Source: an uncultured Arenicella sp. (lineage in GTDB: Bacteria; Pseudomonadota; Gammaproteobacteria; Arenicellales; Arenicellaceae). Taken from it: DNA of 64,000 nucleotides. Location of the stretch: positions 1 to 64,000 of the forward strand of contig CANMNN010000026.1 of assembly GCA_947499305.1 (NCBI GenBank). The letters run 5' to 3'. Shown here in pieces: positions 8,200-16,893 of the stretch. Position numbers and translations under genes: made by a program. Every line of letters begins with the position of its first letter. Within the stretch, counting starts at the first letter, position 1. The notes beneath the pieces are model-generated. The model was not told where the DNA came from and ran no database searches. It worked only from the letters and a program-made list of their open reading frames with translations.

Positions 8200-10263
8200 T
8201 TATAACGTTTTGATACACCATCCTAACCGCCTTAGAGAATCCTTTTGAGCTTCAGTAATTCTTTCATTGTGGAGTGCCAAACATAAAAGGTACCGGGGTC
8301 GCGACATTGCCACATACAACTGCCGCATAAACATTTGATTAGGTTTGAAGTGTCTTTGTGCGTGTGGTTTCAAGGGCAAATCTTCAATTGGGTTCGCAGC
8401 ACATGGTAAGTCTCCGGTCATAAATCCGACCATTGAACTGAGGTCATAACAGTGGTTTCTAGTTTCTACCAAAAGGGTTGCATCATGAGTTTCTCCTTTA
8501 GCTCCGTGTATGGTGGAAAGATCAACAATGAATCCATCCTCGTGGATTATGGAGTTTCTAGCATGAGTCACTAAGTCAACGTGGCTACCCGGTTCTTCCG
8601 CAAACAACTCAGGGTGGCTACCTCCGCCCTCTTCTGAAAATGCTAGATAATCGGCTACTTCTTTTTCCAGGTTTTCCATTTCAAAGATCATCTTCATTTT
8701 CGAAACCATCCTCTCCCAGATAGGTTTTTCGATTTTGTAGTGGGCGTAGAGCATGAAATAAATCAACCTACGGAAATAGTGCCAATGTCCTTTCGCTTCC
8801 AGCAAAACACGCATACTTTTAGCGCTGTAATACTTACCCGCCTCATCTAACTTTCCTTGCATCCTTAACACTTCGAGTATGCAGTCAGATATGAGCTTAT
8901 AGCCCTTAGACCATTCTCTTGATGAAAGTTTCCTACAATGCCGCGCTGCTTGCACCAAAGACTTAGCTTTATATAGGTCTTCCGGCCGCAATTTGACGTA
9001 CGGTTCCCAGTAGTGGCCGATCCTTAACTGTTCGGCATCAGGATCGATTTCTTTTCCAACAGCACCTAAAATTTTAACTGTGAAGTCATCCGATTGCTTT
9101 ACCTCGGATGAAAATTGATTTGAAACAATATCTGAAAAAGTGCTCGCCACTTGGTCAAGAGTCGCATCTCTGAATATAATGACGGTATGCTCGAAAGCAC
9201 CGGGTTCTCCGCAGACTACAAGCCTATCCTCTACCTGGCTTTGTGACAGCTCTGTTTGTAATCCTATTCTATTGAAACTGAAACAACCTACTTTGGCCGC
9301 GATATTGTCGTCAAACCTATGTGACTTATTTATTACAAAGTCCATTTCTGTTGCTAATTTCTCATTAAAAGTCACATTAGGCTTTTCTTCTCCTTGACCA
9401 TTAAAGATTGCTTGATCGGGGTCGCCAAATCGTTGAATAGAGCATACGCTGCTTTCTAGAGGAAACGCTTCAAACAAGACTTGTTCTTGGTGCAGCTGAG
9501 TATCTTGCATTTCATCAATGGCAACTAATGGAAACCTAAAACTAACGATTTCACTAAGTGACTCACAGGAGGAAAGTGCTTGGTTTGCGTGGAAATACAT
9601 ATCCCTAAAAAGGAAGCACCCTCTTTGTTTCAAATAATCCTTCAGCCGCAGGAGGTCCGCTTGCGCACGCTGGAAGTGTTGTGGGTTTTGCCATGCACGT
9701 GGTCGTTTGATTATATTTACAACCACTTCGTCATTAATTCTTGTCAGGTACGTACTTCTCAGAAAGTGATCAATCGCTTCTGAACCTCCAAGGCCGTTCA
9801 ATGTACCATTGAGCCAAGAGAACTGGGCTAGACCAAGTAGTGCTCGTGCATTTTTCACGTACTCGTCATTATCTATTCTAATGTTTTGAATGCCGTTTGA
9901 TTTCAAAAAAGGGATTGCAAGATAACGATTAGTGAATTCTTGGATGGTTCCAATAAAATGCGGGTACCGAAGTAGTTTTTCAGCATTTGGAGACTGAGAA
10001 ATCGCAACTCTTTTAATAATTTCCTCTTTCGCTACATTTGTGTGAGATAGGACACAAATGCCCTGCTCTCTTAGTGGCCAATTGTTCGCAAGCAGAACTA
10101 ATTTTGAAGCAATTAATGTTGTTTTTCCGCTCCCTGGACAAGCTTGGACATCAATGGAGCTCATTGAAGTTAGAATTGCTATTCTCTCCTCGTCATTAAA
10201 GTTGAGTTTTTCCTGCAAGGCGAATTGCTCTACATTTGACCTTGAGACTAAGTTTTCAAGCAT
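8200..10263 (-). CDS. gajB: GajB-like UvrD/Rep superfamily 1 helicase (Gabija defence)
   Basis: 687 residues. Walker A is ACPGSGKTTLIA at about residues 41-52, motif II is AIDEMQDTQ near 250, STIHGAKG lies near 570 and motif VI YVAMSRPRYLLCL near 648: a UvrD-type helicase. It overlaps the end of the upstream OLD-family nuclease gene by 8 bases, giving the gajA-gajB order of Gabija anti-phage systems. In Gabija, GajB binds GajA as part of a nuclease complex that responds to phage. The reading frame here is intact, but its partner has lost its normal start, so the pair may be inactive. Confidence 0.85.
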   Translation of the reverse strand: MLENLVSRSNVEQFALQEKLNFNDEERIAILTSMSSIDVQACPGSGKTTLIASKLVLLANNWPLREQGICVLSHTNVAKEEIIKRVAISQSPNAEKLLRYPHFIGTIQEFTNRYLAIPFLKSNGIQNIRIDNDEYVKNARALLGLAQFSWLNGTLNGLGGSEAIDHFLRSTYLTRINDEVVVNIIKRPRAWQNPQHFQRAQADLLRLKDYLKQRGCFLFRDMYFHANQALSSCESLSEIVSFRFPLVAIDEMQDTQLHQEQVLFEAFPLESSVCSIQRFGDPDQAIFNGQGEEKPNVTFNEKLATEMDFVINKSHRFDDNIAAKVGCFSFNRIGLQTELSQSQVEDRLVVCGEPGAFEHTVIIFRDATLDQVASTFSDIVSNQFSSEVKQSDDFTVKILGAVGKEIDPDAEQLRIGHYWEPYVKLRPEDLYKAKSLVQAARHCRKLSSREWSKGYKLISDCILEVLRMQGKLDEAGKYYSAKSMRVLLEAKGHWHYFRRLIYFMLYAHYKIEKPIWERMVSKMKMIFEMENLEKEVADYLAFSEEGGGSHPELFAEEPGSHVDLVTHARNSIIHEDGFIVDLSTIHGAKGETHDATLLVETRNHCYDLSSMVGFMTGDLPCAANPIEDLPLKPHAQRHFKPNQMFMRQLYVAMSRPRYLLCLALHNERITEAQKDSLRRLGWCIKTL

Positions 10264-12130
10264 TGTTTAAGACATCTGCCTCATCGGCATCGTTACTGGT
10301 TGTTAGATAATCAATAGCTTCCAATATGTAGGTTGGTAGTTTTGACCTCAGCTCTATTGAGAACTCTGTCCGAGCTGCATTGGTTCGTTGAACTCGTTGA
10401 TCTGGGGTCTCATCTTCTCCACCAACTACAGATTGAATTTTTTCGTCTAGTTGGGCCTCTAGCAGCTTGGCGAACTCATATGCAAAATCTGTTTTGGAAA
10501 CATTGGCCTGAATATAAGTGGCTCTTTGTTCGTCAGAATCCAAAATTTCATCAATCCCCTCCAGTGAACCGTGCAGGGCTTGGTAGCATTCTTGGAACAG
10601 TCCGGACATTGCTAAGCTGTACTCAAATGTCCAATGGTCTGATATTTTGATTCGTATATTTTGCCTCTCCAATCCATCTTTGAGATCTGTTTTCCTTTGT
10701 TCGACGTCAGTGCAATTTCGGCACCAAAAGCTCTGGTTCCGTGGCTTGTACTCTTTAAAGCCATAGGGATTATCTGGGTTATCGGCTAGGTCCTCAGCAC
10801 AGTCTGGCCATAAGTCGAGATCACGCAGTACACACACTTTTGTTGGCAACCATTCACCAGAACTGCCATCTTGACCACCTCGAATAAATAGCCGTGCAAA
10901 TCGCTTCCACGACCCACTGTTATCATACTTGATAACAGATATACCGTAGTTTTCTAATGGTCTTTCAAGTAGCCGAGCTAAGGTTGGGATCAATATGTTC
11001 TCAGCGTCACCTTCGACAAATAGAAGGCCTTTCGCAAAGAACACACTTGCCTTCGTTGCATCTAAAAATTTTCTCAAATAAATATAATCGTCATTGGCAA
11101 GTAACGTTTCACCAGGTTTTAGTGACCACGCTTGACCAGCTCCCAGTAGTATTATTTCAGCTGGATCGGCCTTAGATGAGATGTTTGGGCTATGGGTTGT
11201 TAATAGACATTGTATTCCATTGGGGTTTCTCTCGGTTTTAACCTTTGATGAAATGAATTGCAAGAGTTTGAGTTGCAGCTGGGGATGAAGGTGTGCCTCG
11301 GGTTCTTCAATAAGCAATAGAGGAAAATCGCTTTTAGCCTCCTGCTCAAGAAGTAAAAGTTCTGCAGCCATAAATAGAAGGTTTTGGTACCCCAAACCAT
11401 GCATTCTGTTATCCAGTGTGAGTTTCAGACTAAGTCCTTCCAAGACTCCTCTAAGGTGTTGGAGTTTGTTGTGGGAGGGTAAAGAGACAATTTGTGATGA
11501 CTCTAAGCCTACGATATCAATGAACGCTCCGAGATCGTTTTTGTCAGACTCAAAGATGAGCTCATGCAGATAATTACCTTGTATATTTTTAGCTGCGTTT
11601 TCAAGTGCTCCATTTTCAGCTAGAAGCTGGTTATTTGCTTCTGCCATGATTGTGAGAATATTATCTATATCGTCACGGATTCCTTTCGATGAGCTTAAGA
11701 TTTGTGAAAGGCGTGAAGCTCTTCCTGATGACAATTCAGCGGCCGCATCCCTTAATGGCTTGAGATAGGTAGATGCTAAGAATTCCCTAATTTCAGTCTC
11801 AATTACTAAACCATCACCGTTTTGGCCGGAGCGGATGTCCGTTTTAATGTAGGGGTAGCCTCTACGCTCAGTTCCGGTCTTAGACGCGGATAACTGAACG
11901 AATAGAACAGGCTTTGTTTTTCCATCACCGATTGGTTCGTGAGTGAGGTGTTCAACAAAACGATGAGCATCGGGCGTGACATCAGAGAATTTGAGTTGGA
12001 TTGTTATAAAATCGGCATCGTTGTGAAAATCAGTTTCTGACAAGTAAAAGCGGTCAGAAGTCGTTGACCCTAAGCAACACCTGACCGCATCTATGAGTGA
12101 CGACTTTCCAGAATCATTCTCGCCCACCAA
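10256..12130 (-). CDS. gajA: GajA-like OLD-family ATPase/TOPRIM nuclease, 5' end cut off by IS3
   Basis: A 624-residue frame is open from a TTG at 12130. Walker A is VGENDSGKSSL at its very start; the ABC-type signature region LLLIEEPEAHLHPQLQ is near 275; and the TOPRIM domain shows FVEGDAENILIP near 373 and RDLDLWP near 435. Together these define an OLD nuclease. The native frame continues upstream of the TTG as ISISNFRLFKNLRVEL, the usual first strand, up to the IS border at 12196. Beyond it the frame runs through IS sequence straight into the stop of the IS orfB. No ATG, GTG or TTG lies between that stop and 12130. The true start was therefore removed; starting at 12130 would delete the first beta-strand. 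Confidence 0.85.
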   Translation of the reverse strand: MVGENDSGKSSLIDAVRCCLGSTTSDRFYLSETDFHNDADFITIQLKFSDVTPDAHRFVEHLTHEPIGDGKTKPVLFVQLSASKTGTERRGYPYIKTDIRSGQNGDGLVIETEIREFLASTYLKPLRDAAAELSSGRASRLSQILSSSKGIRDDIDNILTIMAEANNQLLAENGALENAAKNIQGNYLHELIFESDKNDLGAFIDIVGLESSQIVSLPSHNKLQHLRGVLEGLSLKLTLDNRMHGLGYQNLLFMAAELLLLEQEAKSDFPLLLIEEPEAHLHPQLQLKLLQFISSKVKTERNPNGIQCLLTTHSPNISSKADPAEIILLGAGQAWSLKPGETLLANDDYIYLRKFLDATKASVFFAKGLLFVEGDAENILIPTLARLLERPLENYGISVIKYDNSGSWKRFARLFIRGGQDGSSGEWLPTKVCVLRDLDLWPDCAEDLADNPDNPYGFKEYKPRNQSFWCRNCTDVEQRKTDLKDGLERQNIRIKISDHWTFEYSLAMSGLFQECYQALHGSLEGIDEILDSDEQRATYIQANVSKTDFAYEFAKLLEAQLDEKIQSVVGGEDETPDQRVQRTNAARTEFSIELRSKLPTYILEAIDYLTTSNDADEADVLNNA

Positions 12131-12238
12131 TATATTAAGGCCTGAGTTAAGCTCAACTCGAAGGTTCTTAAATAGTCGAAAGTTACTAATTGATATTGTA
12201 ATCCCCCCATTTATAACCGCAGTTTTAAGTAGAAGGTT

Positions 12239-13036
12239 TTAAGCTGCATTCAGTTTCATTATCGGTGTGATGCCGTCAATTGCTGAATGCGGTCGTTCAT
12301 TATTGTAAGTCCATAGCCACTGTGTTGCTAGAAGCTGTGCATGTTCGATTGAGTTAAAGATGTGCATGTCGAGCCATTCGTGCCTTGCCGTTCGGTTGAA
12401 CCGTTCGATATACGCATTCTGCGTTGGCTTGCCTGGCTGGATATAGATCAGTGTGATCTGGTTTTGATTCGCCCAGCTGACCATCTCACCGCTGATGTAT
12501 TCTGGGCCATTGTCGCAGCGAAGTGCTGCAGGTTTGCCCCGCCATTCGATCACTTGCTCAAGCGCGCGTATCACGCGCTTGCTTGGTAAGGAACGATCAA
12601 CTTCAATCGCTAAGCCTTCTCGATTGTAATCGTCCATTACATTGAATGTGCGTAGTTTCGAACCGTTCGATAAGCTGTCACTCATGAAGTCCATCGACCA
12701 AACTTGATTGATAGATGTTGGAACTGAGAGTTCATCGGGCCGGTCTCGTTTAATTCGTCGGCGCGGCTTGATTCGTAAGTTCAACTCGAGTTCCCGGTAG
12801 ATTCGATAAACACGTTTATGATTCCAGCCAAACTCTTTTACATTGCGCAGGTACATAAAGCATAACCCAAAGCCCCAACGTTTATGCGTCTGTGTTAAAC
12901 GAAGCAACCAATCCGCGATGACCGCATTTTCGCTTGAGAGCTTCGGTTGATAACGGTAGCAGGTTTCACTGACACCGAGACAAACACAGGCAAAGCGAAT
13001 ACTTACGCGATAACGAATGACGGCTTGTTGCGCCAT
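12239..13036 (-). CDS. IS3-family transposase OrfB (DDE integrase domain)
   Basis: 265 residues from the internal ATG at 13036. The frame is open further upstream as VVKPSLRKEMAQQ, so the protein is probably made by frameshifting from OrfA near the GGGAAAG at the orfA end. The HTH_21-like region (RYQPKLSSEN, KRWGFGLCF) is followed by an rve core with the DDE triad: Asp in WSMDFMSD, Asp in RCDNGPE and Glu in YIERFNRTARHEWL. It looks complete, so the IS may be active. Confidence 0.92.
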   Translation of the reverse strand: MAQQAVIRYRVSIRFACVCLGVSETCYRYQPKLSSENAVIADWLLRLTQTHKRWGFGLCFMYLRNVKEFGWNHKRVYRIYRELELNLRIKPRRRIKRDRPDELSVPTSINQVWSMDFMSDSLSNGSKLRTFNVMDDYNREGLAIEVDRSLPSKRVIRALEQVIEWRGKPAALRCDNGPEYISGEMVSWANQNQITLIYIQPGKPTQNAYIERFNRTARHEWLDMHIFNSIEHAQLLATQWLWTYNNERPHSAIDGITPIMKLNAA

Positions 13037-13056
13037 CTCTTTACGCAGAGATGGCT

Positions 13057-13323
13057 TTACAACTTTCCCTCGAGAGCCTCCTGACGAATTTCCGCTTTCA
13101 ACCGCTCTTCAGCATACATCTTTTTTAATCGAGCATTTTCAGCTCGAAGTTCCTTCATCTCTTTCATCAATGAGGCGTCCATTCCGCCGAACTTGGCTCG
13201 CCATTTGTAGAACGATGCGGAACTCATTCCGTGTTCACGGCAAAGGTCTTGAACGGCTACGCCGTTCTCGTTTTGTTTCAAAATCGCTAGGATTTGGCTG
13301 TCTGAAAATCGTGGTGTACGCAT
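13057..13323 (-). CDS. IS3-family transposase OrfA (HTH protein)
   Basis: 88 residues. It has the typical OrfA helix-turn-helix (FSDSQILAILKQNENGV, DLCREHGMSSASFYKWRAKF) and a C-terminal leucine-zipper stretch (MKELRAENARLKKMYAEE) that mediates dimerisation and pairing with OrfB. It opens 70 bases inside the IS right terminus and is followed by orfB in another frame. Confidence 0.92.
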   Translation of the reverse strand: MRTPRFSDSQILAILKQNENGVAVQDLCREHGMSSASFYKWRAKFGGMDASLMKEMKELRAENARLKKMYAEERLKAEIRQEALEGKL

Positions 13324-13393
13324 AAAAAATTCTCCTATTTGGATTGCAAGAATTTTCTACTTAAAATGTCGATTACTTTTCGGGGGGATTACA

Positions 13394-14316
13394 GCGGTCC
13401 GCTGTCTTCTATTGCAGATAATGGTAAAGTTTTCTCAGTAGTAGATAAAATTAGAGACTTTAATACGCTTGAAGGCGATAGGAAATTCGAACTCCTTCTC
13501 AAAGGGATAAAAAAGGAGGCTTCGATCTTTCCTGGCTTCTGTGGTGTTCATGACGACATGTTTTTCAAGCCAATTGAGAAACAAAGAGTTGACTTCAATG
13601 AGTTCCACGCTTTCTTATTTTCATATAGAGCATTGGGTTACGAACTGCAACGGCGTGAAAAACTAATCGAAAGCCGTAACATCGATCGCGAACTAGATGC
13701 AGGCTTCGACTTCGAATCACAGGTCAGACATCAAGAGTCCATTAACTCGATAATTGTGCAAGATACGCTAATCCTTGATTTTCTCAATGAATGGAAAAAA
13801 ACTCTTGATCGTAGATATTTTCAAAACCAACAGAGTGAATCCTATTTTTTGGTCGAGTTTGAAGAGCTGCTGCCTTTTGTAACATGTGGCGCGTTCATGC
13901 CTCTAGTTGATTTTAATGGAAATCGATACCTTCAATTGTCTACAGAATTCATTTCAATAAATGTAGTTAGTTACAATAAAAAGTCGAAAGCGATCATTAC
14001 ATACTTCGGTGGAAAAAGAGGCGCAGCTGAAAAATTTGTGGATTCTCTCGCGAGTTTGAGTAAATATGCGCTCGCGAATGCGATTTTTCACTTAACTCTG
14101 GAACAGCTTGAAAATATTTATATTCGCCCAGTTTGGTGGAGGTCTATCGATCAAACATTGAAGGAAAAACTGATTAAGCGCATGTTGACTGGAGTAGATC
14201 TAAAAAGTCTTGGAGAACAAATTAATGCGCGAGATACTTATATGGATTTGGAACCGATTCTATCAACAAAGTTACCACCCAAAACTAAACGATTTTGTAT
14301 CTCTGATTTTACATAA
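13394..14316 (+). pseudogene. Decapitated gene of unknown function (GFCxxHD motif)
   Basis: Native sequence begins at the IS border and is open for about 307 codons; the frame can start inside the IS (TTG 13339 or ATG 13366), giving a chimeric N-terminus. It has IFPGFCGVHDDMFFKPIE about 45 residues into the native part, a motif I associate with an uncharacterised family in which upstream Cys/His residues may form a metal site. Here that upstream part would be lost. The middle is helical and charged, and the C-terminus is complete (ISDFT). The function is not known. The position next to the gaj genes hints at a defence role, but nothing in the sequence shows it. Confidence 0.6.
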
Positions 14317-14337
14317 CGCCCTCTTCTACGCACCGCT

Positions 14338-14373
14338 AAGCCAAGCTACATCCACTATAGCTTGGCTTTTTTT
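14338..14373 (+). terminator. Strong rho-independent terminator, usable on both strands
   Basis: AAGCCAAGCTA (14338-14348) pairs perfectly with TAGCTTGGCTT (14358-14368), followed by a T-run to 14373. A matching A-run lies before the stem on the other strand only weakly. It sits between the truncated gene and the convergent porin gene. Confidence 0.85.
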
Positions 14374-14386
14374 GTGCTTTTAACAA

Positions 14387-15415
14387 CTAGAAAGTTAGTT
14401 GAAACCTAACGCGAAATTCGCTGCCATCATCGTTGCTCAGGTTATCTTCACCGTCAGTATAATTTACGCCGAATCGAATATTTTTGTGTGCGTACCAGTT
14501 CACGCCAAGTGTGTAAGCAGTGGCATCGGTACGGCCCAATTCAATGTCGCTGTAGTTGGCATCACCGTCTTCATAGCGCGCTACAACTTCCCAGGCGCCG
14601 GATTTTCCTTCTGGTTTAACACGCTTGAATATCCCGCCTTTGTACGGTCTTGATTCGCCGGTGAGAATATAACCAGCTTGAACATAGTAGCCACTGATAT
14701 CATCGTTACCTTGTTCGCCGTCCATATACTCTGCTTGAATATGAAACGGGCCTGAAGTGGCCGCTGCCTCAAAACCCAATGCACTTTCATCGTCGATATC
14801 CCTATAAGCTAAGCCAAGGTGGACAACACTCGAGTCTGACTTTATTGGCGCAATCGTATAACGAGCAGCAAAGCCTGTTTCTTCGCCTTCTTCATTATCA
14901 TTTACATCATCATAAAATATAGAGGCTGCGTAGGTAGAGTTGCCAGATTTACCATGAAACTTAATACCCTCTTGCCGACCGAGTGCATATTGTTCCGTGG
15001 CCGCCGAGCGCTCAAGCACACTGATGTCCTTTGAACTGGTGATCTGCTCCAGGCCAAACGGTTGAATAAAATTACCCACAGTAACGTTTGCGCCCTTACC
15101 CCAGCCGGTATACGTTAAATATAGATCTTCAACGCCGCTACCGTTGGTATTGAACTGACTTTTGAACTTCCAGTCTTTAGCGATGTTGCCCTTGATAGCG
15201 ATACGACCGCGGCGTAAATTAAAGCCGTCTTCGTCAGTAACTCCGTTTTCTTCCGCCTTGTTGTAATCGTACATAATACGACCGCCGACCGAAAAATTGA
15301 AATCGCCGCTACTTACCTTTAACCCACCTTTGGTGGAGACTTTGACCTCGGCATTGGCCGTAGTCGACATCATGGCTAATGTGGAAATTACTGCTAATGC
15401 TAATTTAGTTTTCAT
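14387..15415 (-). CDS. Phosphate-selective porin O/P-type outer-membrane porin
   Basis: 342 residues with a clear signal peptide (MKTKLALAVISTLAMMSTTANA) and a beta-barrel pattern ending in the aromatic FRVRFQLTF, as outer-membrane porins do. The N-terminal segment FSVGGRIMYDYNKA with FNLRRGRIAIKGNI matches the Porin_O_P family (OprP/OprO relatives), which favours anionic solutes. It lies directly downstream of phnP on the same strand, and a terminator-like hairpin separates them. A role in letting phosphonates or phosphate cross the outer membrane is a reasonable inference from the neighbourhood. Confidence 0.82.
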   Translation of the reverse strand: MKTKLALAVISTLAMMSTTANAEVKVSTKGGLKVSSGDFNFSVGGRIMYDYNKAEENGVTDEDGFNLRRGRIAIKGNIAKDWKFKSQFNTNGSGVEDLYLTYTGWGKGANVTVGNFIQPFGLEQITSSKDISVLERSAATEQYALGRQEGIKFHGKSGNSTYAASIFYDDVNDNEEGEETGFAARYTIAPIKSDSSVVHLGLAYRDIDDESALGFEAAATSGPFHIQAEYMDGEQGNDDISGYYVQAGYILTGESRPYKGGIFKRVKPEGKSGAWEVVARYEDGDANYSDIELGRTDATAYTLGVNWYAHKNIRFGVNYTDGEDNLSNDDGSEFRVRFQLTF

Positions 15416-15479
15416 GGAACTCTTTCTAACCTCTAATGTGTAAATTGAAAAACGTAATAATGGAAAAATAGTTAAAAGG

Positions 15480-15501
15480 CTTATCGACGGTTGTCGACAA
15501 G
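15480..15501 (-). terminator. Terminator-like hairpin after phnP
   Basis: On the minus strand, CTTGTCGAC-AACC-GTCGATAAG (one mismatch) is followed by CCTTTTAAC. It lies 20 bases past the phnP stop and before the porin gene, so it probably separates the two transcripts at least partly. Confidence 0.55.
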
Positions 15502-15520
15502 ATGAAAATTGGAATTGTGT

Positions 15521-16318
15521 TCAACTAGAAACATGGCAAAGCGCCTCTTGGATACCTAGGTGATAGGATTGACCATCTCTAGCAACCGACACATTGTTCG
15601 GTAAACTGCTCGGGTTTTCCTCCAACCAAACGTCTAGTTCGTGCCCTATATGAGTTAGCACGCTGTCAACTGGTTGTATTTGATTGTGAATATTCAGAGC
15701 CATGGTCAGATCATTATGATTTCTGGGAGGCTCGTCTCTGGGGGGCTCACTGGCGTCGATAATGGCGAGCCCTATTTGTTGTTTTTGCAGGAATGTGGTC
15801 ACCTCATCTGAGAGGCCGACAGTATCAGTGAGATAAGCCAAACTTTTAGACTCGTCATAGATTGACTCAATGAAATACCCATACGTGAGCTTTGAATGTT
15901 CCAATGGCAGTGGCGTTATCCGAAATGGGCCTAGCTCGACGCGTTTAAATGCAACGGCTTTTTGCTTAAAATCAAGAATCCCGGGATGTTTAAATAGGTC
16001 ACCGCAACCTTCCGTGTCGTCGGGACCAATTACCGAAATTGTTCTATTGCACCCCCAACGTAACTTAAATAAGCCCATCACATGGTCCATGTGATAGTGA
16101 GTTAAGAGGATGTTATCGAGAGAGAATTTAGAAAAGTAGTCTTGCAAGTTAGGTAGACCAGCATCGATAACAATTCGAAAACCATCTTCTTCGAGTAACG
16201 CAGATGTTTCCGCTCGTGCATACTCTTTGTGGTTACGAGCCCGATAACATGCAGCACATTCGCAGCCCAGCACTGGCGCTCCGTATACACTGCCGCTTCC
16301 TAAAATAGTAAGTCGCAT
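15521..16318 (-). CDS. phnP: Phosphoribosyl 1,2-cyclic phosphate phosphodiesterase PhnP
   Basis: 265 residues from ATG 16318, eight bases after phnN; the longer in-frame extension upstream lies inside phnN and is not native. Metallo-beta-lactamase fold: MRLTILGSGSVYGAPVLGC at the N-terminus, the LTHYHMDHVMGLFKLRWG metal motif, PLEHSKLTYGY and LTHIGHELDVW. The cluster CECAACYRAR near residue 20 fits the PhnP structural zinc site. PhnP opens the cyclic ribose phosphate released by C-P lyase so that PhnN's product branch can feed PRPP. Confidence 0.93.
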   Translation of the reverse strand: MRLTILGSGSVYGAPVLGCECAACYRARNHKEYARAETSALLEEDGFRIVIDAGLPNLQDYFSKFSLDNILLTHYHMDHVMGLFKLRWGCNRTISVIGPDDTEGCGDLFKHPGILDFKQKAVAFKRVELGPFRITPLPLEHSKLTYGYFIESIYDESKSLAYLTDTVGLSDEVTTFLQKQQIGLAIIDASEPPRDEPPRNHNDLTMALNIHNQIQPVDSVLTHIGHELDVWLEENPSSLPNNVSVARDGQSYHLGIQEALCHVSS

Positions 16319-16325
16319 AATGGGC

Positions 16326-16892
16326 TTATCTACACCGTATATGGTTGCATAACTGCTTACCGGCAGCGGCAAGTGAACCATTATTATTGATGGTATGAAC
16401 GATATTTTTAGACCCGTAATCAACAGTGCGGATTCTTTTCAATCGTCGCTCAATCTGTTCATCGGTTTCTCGGGCACGCTTAACGAGTCGCTCTCTAATT
16501 GTTTCTTGCGACGCTAGAATTAAAACTGGTTTTAACTCCGGGTATTTCTCTATCGCCAGCCCAAAGTACTCACGCGAGCCGTTAACAATGACGGTCAGAC
16601 CATTGATCAGCCATTGATCAATTTCGATGCCAATGCCGTATTGATTGCTGTGCGCACCCCAAGTCATCGCAAAACATCCAGCTTGATCGCGATGCTCGAA
16701 TTCATCTTTTGATAGAGCGATATGATTTTCACCATTTAGTTCTACCGGTCTAGTGATGTATCGATGTGCGAAAACCAACCCTGATTGTGAAACCAATTTA
16801 TTTCTTGCGTAATCCAACAGGCTGTCTTTACCGACCCCTGATGCGCCCATAATGTAAATGAGGTTCTTACTGTTGTGAGCAGCGTTACTCAT
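16326..16892 (-). CDS. phnN: Ribose 1,5-bisphosphate phosphokinase PhnN
   Basis: 188 residues with a guanylate-kinase-like P-loop at the start (LIYIMGASGVGKDSLLDYAR) and the RYITRPVELNGENH region. PhnN phosphorylates ribose 1,5-bisphosphate to PRPP in the phosphonate pathway. The start lies one base after the phnM stop, and phnP follows eight bases later, so the three are translated together. Confidence 0.93.
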   Translation of the reverse strand: MSNAAHNSKNLIYIMGASGVGKDSLLDYARNKLVSQSGLVFAHRYITRPVELNGENHIALSKDEFEHRDQAGCFAMTWGAHSNQYGIGIEIDQWLINGLTVIVNGSREYFGLAIEKYPELKPVLILASQETIRERLVKRARETDEQIERRLKRIRTVDYGSKNIVHTINNNGSLAAAGKQLCNHIRCR

Positions 16893-16893
16893 T

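Larger units (their letters stand above)
12197..13393 (-). mobile_element. IS3-family insertion sequence (1197 bases), no target duplication
   Basis: The ends are TGTAATCCCCCC (12197-12208) and GGGGGGATTACA (13382-13393). A second inner inverted match, TTTTAAGTAGAA, lies at 12222-12233 and at 13358-13369 in reverse. IS3 elements normally start with TG and end with CA, as here. Two overlapping frames encode OrfA and OrfB of the IS407/IS51 type. The flanking bases (left ...TGATAT, right GCGGTC...) share no 3-5 base duplication. The genes on both sides lack their 5' ends, so the element probably provoked an adjacent deletion or recombined with another copy. Confidence 0.85.

Noticed and set aside
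13339-13393. N-terminus of the GFCxxHD protein beginning inside the IS
   Set aside because: The first 18 codons are IS sequence, so they are a chimeric artefact and not the native start.
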